Numbered from the stretch's first letter, positions 1-8,175 are shown. The stretch is 64,000 bases of DNA from Natronococcus sp. AD-5 (GCF_030734285.1 NZ_CP132294.1:2914001-2978000), one strand, 5' to 3'. Made by a program: numbers and translations. Notes: generated from the letters alone by a model not told the origin.

Positions 1-24
1 GATGAGCCAGCCCCAGAGCTCCAT
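1..24 (-). CDS. Possible start of a leftward membrane-protein gene (partial)
   Basis: On the minus strand an ATG is followed by seven codons that read MELWGWLI before the window ends. The Trp-rich hydrophobic start is typical of haloarchaeal membrane proteins. An A/T-rich stretch (gtatat) lies just upstream. Only eight codons are visible, so family and even coding status cannot be settled. A longer in-frame possibility starting near position 80 also exists. Confidence 0.25.
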
Positions 25-98
25 CGGCGTGATATACGTTCTCAACCCACTTGGGTATTCCCTGCCTCATCGAGACGTGACAGTTCGGTCGATTCGAC

Positions 99-998
99 TT
101 ACTCGGGCGATTCGAGATCGCGCTGGAACTCGTCGAAGACCTCGAAATCCTCGGGCAGTTCGTACTCGAGGTGGCGCTGCTCCTGCCGGTTGACGCCGGC
201 TTCCTCGATCGGCGTCGCGACGCCCTCCCAGCCGGGCTTGATCTTGACGCTCTTGGCGGGCATTCCGACGGCGATGTGGTGGGCGGGGATGTCGTGCTGG
301 ACGACGCCGCGCGCGCCGACGATGGCGTTCTCCCCCACTTTGTTCCCGGCGCGAACCATCGAGTCGTAGGTGAGTCGCACGTCGTCCTCGACGATGGTGT
401 GGTAGTTGCGGACCTCCGTCTGGTCGACGACGTCGTGGTCGTGGCTGTAGACGTGGACGCCGTCCGAGACCGAGACGCGGTTGCCGATGGTCAGTTTGCC
501 GCGGTCGTCGAGGTGGACGTCGTCGTGGACGATGGTGTTGTCGCCGATCGAAATGTTGTGGCCGTAGGTGAACGAGATCCCCTTGAAGAAGCGACAGTTG
601 TCCCCGCACTCCTCGAAGAGATGGTTCGCGAGCATCTGCCGGAATCGAAGCGCGAACTCGACGTTGTCCGCGATCGGCAGGCTGTCGAACTGGCGCCAGA
701 GCCACTGGAGGTGTTTCGAGCGGCGGAACTTTTCTTCGTCCTTCTCGGCGTAGTACTCGCTCTCGAGGGTCGTGTTACACGGGTCGTAACTCTGCAGTCG
801 AACGCGCTCGGCCGGCGAGACCGATTCGCCGCTCTGCCAGCGCTCGTAGGCCTCGCGGTCGCCCGAAAGGTCGATCAGCACGTCCTCGACGACCGTACAG
901 GTGTCCTCGGCGCCCGACAGCCGTCGATCGACCTCGTCGATGAACTCGCGCATACCCGCTTCCGCCTCGTCGGGGAGCGAGACGTACCGCTTTGTCAT
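99..998 (-). CDS. Left-handed beta-helix (hexapeptide) acyltransferase
   Basis: A 299-aa protein. The N-terminal ~100 residues are an acidic helical region that includes LSGDREAYERW and YDPCNTTLESEYYAEKDEEK, which resembles the maltose/galactoside O-acetyltransferase lead-in. Residues ~130-250 carry hexapeptide turns (GDNCRFFKG, GHNISIGDNT, GKLTIGNRVSVSDGV, VGENAIVGARGVV, VGMPAKSVK) of an LbH fold. The catalytic His is probably in YSHDHD. The family transfers acetyl or other acyl groups from CoA to sugars or similar acceptors in the cytoplasm; the acceptor cannot be told. I chose the ATG giving MTKRYVSLP over an upstream in-frame start (1031) because homologous proteins begin with this short charged region. 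It is probably monocistronic. Confidence 0.85.
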   Translation of the reverse strand: MTKRYVSLPDEAEAGMREFIDEVDRRLSGAEDTCTVVEDVLIDLSGDREAYERWQSGESVSPAERVRLQSYDPCNTTLESEYYAEKDEEKFRRSKHLQWLWRQFDSLPIADNVEFALRFRQMLANHLFEECGDNCRFFKGISFTYGHNISIGDNTIVHDDVHLDDRGKLTIGNRVSVSDGVHVYSHDHDVVDQTEVRNYHTIVEDDVRLTYDSMVRAGNKVGENAIVGARGVVQHDIPAHHIAVGMPAKSVKIKPGWEGVATPIEEAGVNRQEQRHLEYELPEDFEVFDEFQRDLESPE

Positions 999-1214
999 AC
1001 GCCGATGTACTGCGTCGGAGTTGATAGGCATTCGGTTGTCCGTTTACGCTTGCCTTACCCGGTGGCACGGATGTCAGTAGTCGATTACCGATCGGCGTGC
1101 GCGGATCGGCAGCGCTCGCTCGCACCCTCGACGTCGACCGGGCCGAGCGGTGCCGAATCCAGCGGGCCGGGAACTTCCGTACTCGCTAAGTGCCTCCGCT
1201 CCCAATCCGCGGAC

Positions 1215-2270
1215 ATGCACTACCGGGAACTGGGCGACTCCGGGCTCGAGGTCAGCGAGATCGGCTTCGGCGCGTGGGTCGTCGGCACAGACTGGTGGGG
1301 TGACCGCTCCGAGGACGACGCCGTCGAGATGATCGAGTACGCCGTCGACCGGGGGATCACCTACTTCGACACGGGCGACGTCTACGGACACGGCCGCAGC
1401 GAGGAACTGATCGGTCGGGCGCTGGCCGACGTCCGGGACGAGGTCACCGTCGCGACCAAGGTCGGCTACGACTTCTACAACAACCCGCAGGCCGGCCACG
1501 GCGAACTCCCCAAGGAGATGGATCCGGAGTACCTCCGGGAGGCCGTCGAGAAGAGCCTCGAGCGCCTCGGGATGGACTCGATCGACGTCCTGCAGCTGCA
1601 CAACGCCAACGTCGACGAGATCACGCCCGACGTGCTCGAGTTGCTCGACGAACTCGAGGAAGAGGGGACGATCGAGGCGACGGGCCTCGCGCTCGGCCCG
1701 TCGATCGGCTGGCTCGCCGAGGGCGACCTGGCGATCGAGGAGGAGTTCGACGCCGTGCAACTGGTCTGGAACGTGCTCGAACGGGAGGTCGGCAACCACT
1801 TCCTCGAGACGATCGAGGAGACCGGTTCCTCGACCAGCCTGATCCCCCGCGTCCCCCACTCCTCGGGCGTGCTGAACGAGCAGGTCACGCCCGAGACCGA
1901 ACTCGGCGAGGGCGACCACCGCGGCTTCCGCCCCGACGAGTGGTACGAGACCGGCTGGGAGAAACTCGAGAAGCTGCGCTTTCTCGAACGTGACGGGGAA
2001 CGGACGATGGGACAGGCCTCGATCGCGTGGCTGCTCTCTCACGACTCCGTCGCGACCGTGACGCCGACGTTCCGCACCGCGGCGGACATCGACGAGTGGG
2101 CCGCCGCGAGCGACGTGCCCGAACTCTCCGCCGAGGAGGTCGAACGCGTCGCCGAACTGTACGCGAACGACTTCGACATCGATCGCGACGACGGGATGGA
2201 CTCGCTGCGCTCGTCGGTCAACGGCGAGGACATCGAGTCCGCCGGGCTGGACAAGCTCGCGGCCGACTGA
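1215..2270 (+). CDS. Aldo/keto reductase
   Basis: A 351-aa NADPH-dependent (alpha/beta)8 oxidoreductase. The start MHYRELGDSGLEVSEIGFGAW is the standard AKR opening, so the very long upstream extension in this frame was discarded. The catalytic tetrad is visible as Asp52 and Tyr57 (FDTGDVYGHG), Lys82 (ATKVGYDF) and His129 (DVLQLHN). The C-terminal half has GQASIAWLLSHDSVATVTPTFRTAADIDEWAAA, the usual cofactor-binding end of the family (normally IPG/S...N..). The family reduces aldehydes or sugars, or acts on potassium-channel-like beta folds; the substrate is unknown. It is transcribed away from the acyltransferase and followed by a 387-bp gap that holds the hairpin locus. Confidence 0.9.
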   Translation: MHYRELGDSGLEVSEIGFGAWVVGTDWWGDRSEDDAVEMIEYAVDRGITYFDTGDVYGHGRSEELIGRALADVRDEVTVATKVGYDFYNNPQAGHGELPKEMDPEYLREAVEKSLERLGMDSIDVLQLHNANVDEITPDVLELLDELEEEGTIEATGLALGPSIGWLAEGDLAIEEEFDAVQLVWNVLEREVGNHFLETIEETGSSTSLIPRVPHSSGVLNEQVTPETELGEGDHRGFRPDEWYETGWEKLEKLRFLERDGERTMGQASIAWLLSHDSVATVTPTFRTAADIDEWAAASDVPELSAEEVERVAELYANDFDIDRDDGMDSLRSSVNGEDIESAGLDKLAAD

Positions 2271-2397
2271 GGGACGGATCGACGAATCTGCCGACCAGCC
2301 GACGAGGCTGACCGCTACCTCCCGTAATCCCCGTATCGAGCGCACTTCGCTCACGGAAGACGCGACGGCGGTACGGAGGGGCTAAGGATCACCCGCT

Positions 2398-2520
2398 CAT
2401 ATATACCGGGCCCGATTACCCTCGGGCGCACCGAGAGGTGCCGTGAGGGCGTGTTGCTTTTGGATGCCACCACGCCCTCGTGCGACTGCTTCCAGTTCGG
2501 AAGCGAGTACTCGTTCCCGG
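2398..2520 (+). ncRNA. Candidate structured RNA: promoter plus four tandem hairpins
   Basis: In the gene-free gap 2271-2657 a TATA-like catatatacc (2398-2407) is followed by four adjacent stem-loops: GCCCGA/TCGGGC (2410-2427, loop TTACCC); GCACC/GGTGC closed by a GAGA (GNRA) tetraloop (2428-2441); GAGGGCGTG/CACGCCCTC (2445-2453 with 2471-2479, extendable to 12 pairs with wobble); and GCTTCC/GGAAGC extended by three pairs across one bulge (2485-2508). No ORF fits the haloarchaeal coding pattern. The standard archaeal SRP RNA motifs are absent and RNase P was not recognised. With a start ~25-28 nt after TATA, hairpin 1 may be outside the transcript. The antisense strand could equally be a long 3' region of the FAU-1 gene. 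Function unknown. Confidence 0.35.
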
Positions 2521-2533
2521 CCGAAAAATAAAT
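2521..2533 (-). terminator. T-rich stretch, possible terminator of the FAU-1 operon
   Basis: On the minus strand the sequence reads gatttatttttcgg, about 125 nt beyond the FAU-1 stop. Oligo-T tracts are the usual archaeal termination signal. It lies between that gene and the hairpin locus. The assignment rests only on base composition and position. Confidence 0.35.
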
Positions 2534-2657
2534 CGTACTGCCACCACAGGCAAGGAGGGCGCCTCTGTTCGCGCTGCGGCCCGGTTTCGCCCCGAGAAAT
2601 CGTCTACTCGTAGAAACGTGTCCGCGAAGACGACTTTCGGCGCCGCGGCCGCCTCGG

Positions 2658-4088
2658 CTACTTCGAGAGCGCGCGCTCGACGGCTTCGGCGACCCCGGTA
2701 GCCTTCTCGGCCAGCGACTCCGAGACGAGACCGTCCGCCGCGGCCGCCTCGAGTTCGTCCCGATCGACGACCTCGACCGTCCCGTCGGGGGTGCGAATCA
2801 CGTCGACGTAGAGGTCGACGTACCGGATCTCGTCGGGGAACAACTCGAGCGGCGTACAGACGTTGACGTACGTCCCCTTCGCCGCCCCGTCGGCGTCCTC
2901 GTACGTCGTCGGGTACCACCACCGGCCCTCGCGGAACTTCGTGACGGCGACGTCCCCGTCTTCTTTCGGAACGCCGAGCGCGTCGTACGTGCCGCCGCCG
3001 CGCATCGACCGCTCGAGCGTGATCGTCCCCTCGGGGTCCCAGTCGGTCACGTCGCCGTACCCGAGCGAGATTAGCCTGCCGTCGGGTTTTCCGTGACCGA
3101 TCTCGAGGCGGTCGCCTTCGAGCGGCCCGAACTGCCGGGAGACGGCCTCGAAGGGGAACGAGCCGTCCGGATCGCCGCCGGTCGAGCCGCAGACCGCCTC
3201 CGCGAAGTCGACCGCCGTGCTCGCGGCCCGGTCGGCGGCCTTGGTCCGGTGGTGACCGGGCATCGTCGATTCGACCTCCCGTCGGACGTCGTCCAGCGCG
3301 AACCGCGACTCGCGCCCGAACCAGAGCCAGACGGTCCGCTCGGGCGCCACCAGTCGGCGCGGCTGGCCGAGTTCGTCGGGCGCGCCGGCGAGCGCATCCT
3401 CGAGTTCGCGGACCCGATCGACGGCGTCCTCGAGCGCGGTCTCCATCGCCGCGAGGTCCGCGTCGGCGGCCGCGCGGTGCCAGCGCAGCCCCCAGCCGTC
3501 GGGAACCTCGACCGAGAGGAGGTCGGTCATCCCGACGAGTTCGTCCGCTCGCTCGCCGCGAACGTCCGCCGAGACGCCGCTTCGATCCCGCGAGAGCGTA
3601 CAGAGCCCGCCCGCGGCCTCGAGCGTCGGCGCGACGCGCGGCTCGTCGTCGTCCCACGGCGGCGTCGGCTCCTGCACCTGGACGCGGTAGCGGTTACCGC
3701 TGTCGACGTAATCGTCGACGTCGTCGTAATTGAGGTACCCCCGGCGACCGTCGCCGAGGTCGACGAGCGCGCCGCCCCCGCCGTCAGCCTCGAGCACTTC
3801 GGCGTCGAACACCGCGCCGCGGGAGGCGGCGGGGTCCCAGCGGAAGGTATCGATGGCGAGCGACTCGAGTATAGAGGCGACTTCGTCGACCGCCTCGGGG
3901 TCGCCCGAGACCTCCACCCCCCGTCGGTCGCGGCTCGTCTCGATCGAACCGTCCGCCGGCGCGGTCGCGAACGACGCGTCGAACCGTTCGCGGATCGGCC
4001 CGGAGGCCTGGACGACCTCGAGCCCGTCGTCGTTCAGCAACTCCGTCACCGCCGTCGCGTAGATGCCGCGCACTCGAGCGGTCGTCAT
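2658..4088 (-). CDS. FAU-1 family RNA-binding protein / RNase E/G-like
   Basis: A 476-aa protein with the arrangement of archaeal FAU-1: an N-terminal RNase E/G-like region with an S1-type stretch (GGGGALVDLGDGRRGYLNYDDVDDYV, ~residues 105-130), a central helical segment, and a C-terminal DUF402 domain (KFREGRWWYPTTYEDADGAAKGTYVNVCTPLELFPDEIRYVDLYVDVIRTPDGTVEVVDRDEL, ~385-450). FAU-1 binds AU-rich RNA and has been linked to rRNA processing, acting in the cytoplasm. The ATG giving MTTARVRGIYATAVTELL is a convincing start. Its upstream neighbour ends 52 bp away on the same strand, so the two are probably co-transcribed. Length and domain order are as expected. Confidence 0.85.
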   Translation of the reverse strand: MTTARVRGIYATAVTELLNDDGLEVVQASGPIRERFDASFATAPADGSIETSRDRRGVEVSGDPEAVDEVASILESLAIDTFRWDPAASRGAVFDAEVLEADGGGGALVDLGDGRRGYLNYDDVDDYVDSGNRYRVQVQEPTPPWDDDEPRVAPTLEAAGGLCTLSRDRSGVSADVRGERADELVGMTDLLSVEVPDGWGLRWHRAAADADLAAMETALEDAVDRVRELEDALAGAPDELGQPRRLVAPERTVWLWFGRESRFALDDVRREVESTMPGHHRTKAADRAASTAVDFAEAVCGSTGGDPDGSFPFEAVSRQFGPLEGDRLEIGHGKPDGRLISLGYGDVTDWDPEGTITLERSMRGGGTYDALGVPKEDGDVAVTKFREGRWWYPTTYEDADGAAKGTYVNVCTPLELFPDEIRYVDLYVDVIRTPDGTVEVVDRDELEAAAADGLVSESLAEKATGVAEAVERALSK

Positions 4089-4140
4089 CGCCGCACCTCC
4101 GCCGGACCGAAGCGACCGAAACTGGGTTCGAACACGGCGA

Positions 4141-4518
4141 TCACCGGAAGGTCTCGCGGTCGGGGGCGAACCGTACCCGGTCGTTGATCGTCGGGCCGAG
4201 CGTCAGTTCGACCGAGCCGTCCGAAAGAATTCGCCCGTCCTCGACGTAGACGCCCCAGGTGTCGAACCGGAGCCAGCCGCGCATCTCGTCCGCGTGGGTC
4301 GTCACGTCGAGGTAGTCGACGGCGTGTTCGGGATACTCGTCGCTCGAGTGGGCCATGTCCATGTCCGAGTAGACCGTCTCGTGCTCGTCGAAAAATTGCT
4401 CGAGCGAGGCCGCGTCTTCGGCGACGGCCTCAACGACCGCCTCCGAGGCGGCGCGGAGGTCGTCGATCTCGAGGCCGACCTCGCGGAGCGCTTGCTGCGT
4501 GCGCTGGTCGAAGTGCAT
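4141..4518 (-). CDS. Conserved haloarchaeal hypothetical protein
   Basis: A 125-aa acidic protein beginning MHFDQRTQQALREVGLEIDDL. The N-terminal half is helical with heptad-like spacing. The C-terminal half (RGWLRFDTWGVYVEDGRILSDGSVELTLGPTINDRVRF) looks like a small beta fold. There are no membrane segments and no Cys. I recognise the style of a haloarchaea-only family but no function. It lies 52 bp upstream of the FAU-1 gene and 60 bp downstream of a small acidic ORF, all on one strand, which suggests an operon and possibly an RNA-related role; the role is inference. Confidence 0.75.
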   Translation of the reverse strand: MHFDQRTQQALREVGLEIDDLRAASEAVVEAVAEDAASLEQFFDEHETVYSDMDMAHSSDEYPEHAVDYLDVTTHADEMRGWLRFDTWGVYVEDGRILSDGSVELTLGPTINDRVRFAPDRETFR

Positions 4519-4578
4519 ACCGACGAGTTAGCGCGGAGCCCCTTTGTGAATTCCGAGTCCCGTTCGACGCTTGCCTCG

Positions 4579-4755
4579 TCAGTCGTCGGCGGCGAGACCC
4601 GTCTCGGTCGCCGACGTCGATCGGCGGCGCTCGTCGGCGGACCGATCGGACGCGCTCGCGGATTCGGATTCCCCCTCGTTAGCTCGCTCGTCTTCGCTCT
4701 CGTCTTTCGGACCCGGGGGCGCCGTGTAGTGGATGCCGCGACTTGCGTTGTACAT
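4579..4755 (-). CDS. Small acidic protein, 58 aa
   Basis: An uninterrupted ATG-started frame that begins MYNASRGIHYTAPPGPKDE, continues as a Ser/Glu/Asp/Arg-rich tail and ends GLAADD. The high Asp/Glu/Ser content and G/C-ending codons match haloarchaeal coding sequence. It lies 60 bp upstream of, and in line with, the 125-aa hypothetical gene. No domain is recognisable. The predicted chain is probably largely disordered. The AT-rich divergent spacer 4756-4878, shared with the PrsW gene, would hold its promoter. It is below common gene-calling cut-offs and is likely to be missed. Confidence 0.5.
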   Translation of the reverse strand: MYNASRGIHYTAPPGPKDESEDERANEGESESASASDRSADERRRSTSATETGLAADD

Positions 4756-4878
4756 AGTGAACTCTTCTCACGAGTCAGTACTCATAAGTACATTCCTAAT
4801 ACGAATCACGATACTCAATATCATACTAGGCTGAGAACCTGCCGAACTATTACCGGACGGGCACTCGTACGCACCGCC

Positions 4879-5892
4879 ATGAAGCGAAGGCGGGACCCGG
4901 TCGAGCGAGCCAGCGACGAGTCGACCGACCTCTACGACGTTTCGACGTGGGAGCCGCGCACGGCGGTGGATCGACTTTCGGTCACCACGTACAACGGAAT
5001 CACGAAGGGACTGCGGGCGATCATCATCCTCGTCGCGCTGGCGATCACGCTCACGCTGCTCGTCCAGCCCGGACTGCTCGTGCTCGAGGATCCGTGGCTC
5101 GGCGTCTTCTTCGGACTGTCGGTCGTTCCGGCGGCCCTGTTCGCGGGGTTCATCTGGTACTCCGACATCACGACGAACGAACCGTTGGGGGTACTGGTGG
5201 CGACGTTCGTGCTCGCGATCCTCTTCGCGACGTTCGCGGCCGTCGTCAACTCGATCGCGAGACCCCGGTTCGAGCTGCTCGGCGCGATCGGAACGATCCT
5301 CTACTTCTACCTGATCGTCGCCCCCGTCGAGGAGACGGTGAAGATGCTCGCGGTTCGCGTCTTCGCGTACCGAAGCGACTCCTTCGACGCCGTCATCGAC
5401 GGCGCCGTCTACGGCGCGATCGCCGGCCTCGGGTTCGCCGCTATCGAGAACACCATCTACATCACCGGGACGGTCGCGGAAGCGCAGGTCGGGACGCTCA
5501 CCGCCGCGACGGGCATCGCGACCCAGCGAGCGCTCGTCGGCCCCGGCCACGTCATCTACTCGGCGATCGCGGGCTACTACCTGGGGCTGGCGAAGTTCAA
5601 CCGCCGGCACGCCGGCCCGCTCGTCGTCAAGGGAGTGCTGATCGCCGCGTTCGTCCACGGCACGTACAACGTCACGGTCGGGATCGTCCCCGGCGTCATC
5701 GCGTCGCTGTACCCCGTCGGAATCGGCGTCGCGTTCGTGAGCTACGTGATCGTCTTCGACCTCGCCGCCGGCTACTACCTCTACCGGAAGATCGCCCGCT
5801 ACCGGCGGACCTATCGGAACGTTCGGGACGACGCCGGCGAACCGCCGACGTCGGAGTTGACCGAGTTCGATCCGCCGCGGCGCTCGCGCTGA
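4879..5892 (+). CDS. PrsW-family intramembrane metalloprotease
   Basis: A 337-aa polytopic membrane protein with about eight hydrophobic segments after a 45-residue cytoplasmic N-terminus. The family's motifs are present: APVEETVKM (Glu151-Glu152), GLGFAAIENTIY (Glu190) and HGTYN (His260), plus GPGHVIYSAIAGYYLG (His224). In Bacillus, PrsW is a site-1 protease that cleaves an anti-sigma factor. Archaea lack that pathway, so the substrate here is unknown. The start MKRRRDPVERASDES was chosen because the upstream extension is Arg-rich non-coding frame. The gene is divergent from the 58-aa ORF and convergent with riboflavin synthase, with 9 bp between stops. Confidence 0.85.
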   Translation: MKRRRDPVERASDESTDLYDVSTWEPRTAVDRLSVTTYNGITKGLRAIIILVALAITLTLLVQPGLLVLEDPWLGVFFGLSVVPAALFAGFIWYSDITTNEPLGVLVATFVLAILFATFAAVVNSIARPRFELLGAIGTILYFYLIVAPVEETVKMLAVRVFAYRSDSFDAVIDGAVYGAIAGLGFAAIENTIYITGTVAEAQVGTLTAATGIATQRALVGPGHVIYSAIAGYYLGLAKFNRRHAGPLVVKGVLIAAFVHGTYNVTVGIVPGVIASLYPVGIGVAFVSYVIVFDLAAGYYLYRKIARYRRTYRNVRDDAGEPPTSELTEFDPPRRSR

Positions 5893-5901
5893 CCCGACTC
5901 G

Positions 5902-6504
5902 TCACTCGAAGCGCTCTTCGAGCAGCCGTTCGACGTACTTCGCGAGAACGTCGACCTCGAGGTGGACCGGATCGCCGGGCTCCTTCGCCGAGAGGGTCGT
6001 CAGCTCGTAGGTCGTCGGGATGATCGCGACGGTCACCCGGCCGTCTTCGGCGAGGTCGGCGACAGTGAGGCTGATCCCGTCGAGCGTGATCGACCCCTTC
6101 TCGACGACGTAGCGCTCGTAGCCGGGCGGGAGCTCGAATTCGAAGAACCAGTCTTCTTCTACCGATTCGACGTTCGAAACGGTCGCCACCGCGTCGACGT
6201 GCCCCTGTACGACGTGACCGTCGAACCGACCGTCGGCGGGCATCGCCCGCTCCAGGTTGACCGCGTCGCCCTCTTCGAGGTCGCCGAGGTAGGTTCGCTC
6301 GACCGTCTCCGTCGCGAGAAAGACCTCGAACCACGCACCCTCCTCGTAGCGCTCGACCGTGAGACAGACGCCGCTGACGCTGATACTCTGGCCGTGCTCG
6401 AGTCCCGTCGCGACCTCGTCGGCGCCGATCCGGAGACGAAGTCCGTCCTCGGTTCGCGTTCGAGACTCGATCGCACCCGTCTCCTCGACGATTCCCGTGA
6501 ACAT
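5902..6504 (-). CDS. ribE: Riboflavin synthase, alpha subunit
   Basis: A 200-aa protein with the diagnostic start MFTGIVEETGAIES and the internal duplication of the family: SISVSGVCLTVE in the N-barrel mirrored by SITLDGISLTVA in the C-barrel, and GHVVQGHVDAVATV at the junction. It catalyses dismutation of two 6,7-dimethyl-8-ribityllumazine molecules to riboflavin in the cytoplasm. This is the bacterial-type enzyme, which haloarchaea use instead of the RibC enzyme of methanogens. Length is normal. It is convergent with the PrsW gene. No FMN riboswitch was seen upstream. Confidence 0.93.
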   Translation of the reverse strand: MFTGIVEETGAIESRTRTEDGLRLRIGADEVATGLEHGQSISVSGVCLTVERYEEGAWFEVFLATETVERTYLGDLEEGDAVNLERAMPADGRFDGHVVQGHVDAVATVSNVESVEEDWFFEFELPPGYERYVVEKGSITLDGISLTVADLAEDGRVTVAIIPTTYELTTLSAKEPGDPVHLEVDVLAKYVERLLEERFE

Positions 6505-6626
6505 ACGTGGAGGTGCGAGCCGACGGATAAAACCGTTCCGGGATCCTGAAGCGTTCCACTTCTGTGATGGAGGTTCGGGGTTGTCAGTCGCTGCGCTTTT
6601 GACGTCGCTCGCCGTATTCGAGCGCG

Positions 6627-6878
6627 ATGGCCGGAATCATCGATACGATCAAACTGGCGGGCGTGCTCGTGCTCGCGCTCCCCGCCGCGCTCGCCGGGCT
6701 CGAGTTCCTGCTGGTTCGCGGCGAGACGATGGTCGGCGGGATCCTCGTTCTGCTCGCGATCGGGCTCGTCGTCATCCAGCAGCGGCTCACCCTCCCGACG
6801 GACGTCCCCGCGGTGCTCGCGAAACGGGTCGTCGGAACGGTGGCGAAAGACGGCGACCGAGACTCCGAGGACCGGTAA
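6627..6878 (+). CDS. Small two-helix membrane protein
   Basis: An 83-aa protein starting MAGIIDTIKLAGVLVLALPAAL. Two hydrophobic segments lie at ~8-27 and ~33-51. They are separated by LVRGETMVGG and followed by a basic amphipathic stretch and a short acidic end (DGDRDSEDR). It is a typical conserved haloarchaeal membrane hypothetical with no known function. It is divergent from riboflavin synthase with a 122-bp spacer. Confidence 0.75.
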   Translation: MAGIIDTIKLAGVLVLALPAALAGLEFLLVRGETMVGGILVLLAIGLVVIQQRLTLPTDVPAVLAKRVVGTVAKDGDRDSEDR

Positions 6879-7014
6879 CTGTACTCGAGGCGAGAGCCTA
6901 CCGGTCGACCGGTACGATGTCGGCACTCAGACAACGAACGTACAGTAGAATACTCGGGAGTTAGAGACCTGTTACGTCACGTAGGTGACGAAGCGGCAAC
7001 CGATCTCACTGGTA

Positions 7015-7052
7015 GTCGTCAAGGCCGCCGTGCTGAATACAGAAGGTAGATG
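7015..7052 (+). repeat. Intergenic repeat, copy A (right part)
   Basis: This copy holds the right-hand portion of the family seen at B, C and D: gtcaag...cgtgctgaatac (GCTGAATAC at 7032-7040), followed by a shared atgcag block. It sits about 50 nt beyond the stop of the AhpD-like gene, read on that gene's strand. The rest of the gap 6879-7104 shows nothing else recognisable. Confidence 0.55.
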
Positions 7053-7104
7053 CAGCAGATCGATATCGACGAAGGAAACGCCCCTTTCCTTCGTGTCGGT
7101 CGAT

Positions 7105-7506
7105 TTAGTCGTCTGCTGCCGCCGCTTCTTGTTCTTTGATGTACTCGATGATCTCGTCTGTTTCGTCGACGAAGTCGTCGTGATCAGCCCCGTTTCCGTG
7201 AAGCACCGTCGAGAAGTACTTGGTAACGCCGGCCAGGTTCACCGTCTCTTCGAGTTCTTCCTCCGTCACCTCTGCCAGCCGCGCTTCTTCTTTGTGAAAG
7301 TAGGTACAGTAGGGACACTGTATCGCAGCTGCCGTACCCACCCCGATGAGCGCTTTCTCGCGCGGGGACAGGTGGGTTTCCCCGAGGTTAAGATCCCGAA
7401 AGATCCCCCAACTGTGCTCGCTGGCTGGCTCCGCGAGGAGCTCCATCCAGCTTGGGACCCGTCCGAGAGACTCCTCCATCTCTTGTCGTGTTTGTTCTGT
7501 TGGCAT
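7105..7506 (-). CDS. AhpD-like carboxymuconolactone decarboxylase family protein
   Basis: A 133-aa all-helical protein. The redox signature Cys64-Pro-Tyr-Cys67-x3-His71 (AIQCPYCTYFH), preceded by the helix SPREKALIGVGTAAA, is the AhpD active site. AhpD-like proteins act as thiol-disulfide peroxidase partners and usually assemble as oligomers in the cytoplasm. The general fold is certain, but the physiological substrate is not. I start at MPTEQTRQEMEESLGRVPSWM; one more ATG-in-frame two codons upstream is possible. Codon use is slightly less G/C-rich than the flanks, as in the whole 7-9.7 kb region. Confidence 0.85.
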   Translation of the reverse strand: MPTEQTRQEMEESLGRVPSWMELLAEPASEHSWGIFRDLNLGETHLSPREKALIGVGTAAAIQCPYCTYFHKEEARLAEVTEEELEETVNLAGVTKYFSTVLHGNGADHDDFVDETDEIIEYIKEQEAAAADD

Positions 7507-7710
7507 GATCACTCACCCCCCGTTCTTCGTGGTGAACGGTGATTTGTGCTCGGTACAGCGTCTGCTATTATCGAGCACCGTGCTATCCACCACAATACAT
7601 TACTTATTTCTTTTTGGTGAAAATAATCCATAACTGGACCCGAGTATTCGCCGCTCAATTCAGTTGACCAGCCGGCCACACTGCGAGTTATATTCGTACA
7701 CCGTGCGAGA

Positions 7711-7803
7711 GACGCGCCCTGTATTCAGCGAAACCTGATCGAACTCCCGAGTTCCTGTCAAGAGCGGCGTGCTGAATACGGAGGTTCTATGCAGTACGCA
7801 TCG
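7711..7803 (+). repeat. Intergenic repeat, copy B (most complete)
   Basis: GTATTCAGC (7721-7729) and GCTGAATAC (7771-7779) form a perfect 9-bp inverted pair around a conserved core (tgatcgaact, gccgagtt-like, ctgtcaagag). The left flank cgcgcc and the right flank ggttctatgcag also recur in other copies. It lies in the 399-bp gene-free gap 7507-7905, about 105 nt beyond the stop of the zinc-ribbon gene. The rest of the gap is AT-rich near 7590-7640 (probable promoter of the AhpD-like gene) and shows no gene. Confidence 0.6.
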
Positions 7804-7905
7804 CTAGATTATTCCTGCCTGCTCTATCTCGAATCAGCCGGTCACTACCCTCGCCTATCGAATGGCTGTGCCAGCGGAAATACTGTTTGAGAGGTGGGGT
7901 GCCGT

Positions 7906-8175
7906 TCAGGTAGACGCCGGATCGCAATTCCATCCGGGGTCGTGACCGGTGCGATCGATGAGGTCGGAACGACACGCTGGGCAATAATCGGGGGTGACAG
8001 ATTCGCTTCGAGGGACGTACACCGCGCCGCCGCACACCACGCACGCATCCGCAACGATGGTCGCACAGTCCGCACAGACGTTGAAGTCGTCAACTGTGAG
8101 GTCGCGCAGGGGTTCGAGTTGTTTATCCAAAGTATACGTATCGATAACCGCCTGACAGCTGTGGCACGGTTTCAT
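7906..8175 (-). CDS. Multi-CxxC zinc-ribbon protein
   Basis: An 89-aa protein starting MKPCHSCQAVIDTYTLDKQ. Four CxxC knuckles are visible: Cys4/7, Cys34/37, Cys45/48 and Cys65/68. That is enough for two zinc sites, and a further Cys lies near the C-terminus. Such small zinc-ribbon proteins are abundant in haloarchaea and have been tied to regulation or nucleic-acid binding in a few cases. The role of this one is unknown. The ATG at the MKPC was preferred to the upstream start because Cys4 is then at the usual place. Confidence 0.75.
   Translation of the reverse strand: MKPCHSCQAVIDTYTLDKQLEPLRDLTVDDFNVCADCATIVADACVVCGGAVYVPRSESVTPDYCPACRSDLIDRTGHDPGWNCDPAST

Noticed and set aside
1074-2354. 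Long antisense ORF (426 aa) across the aldo/keto reductase
   Set aside because: It is a mirror-frame product of G/C-rich third positions; its sequence has no recognisable domain while the plus strand encodes a complete AKR with its catalytic tetrad.
2398-2520. Signal recognition particle RNA or RNase P RNA
   Set aside because: The helix-8 GGAA/AGCA-type SRP motif and the RNase P core were not found, and the region is too short for either.
3093-4187. Long plus-strand ORF opposite the FAU-1 gene
   Set aside because: Shadow frame rich in Arg/Val/Glu repeats; the minus strand has a clear FAU-1/DUF402 protein.
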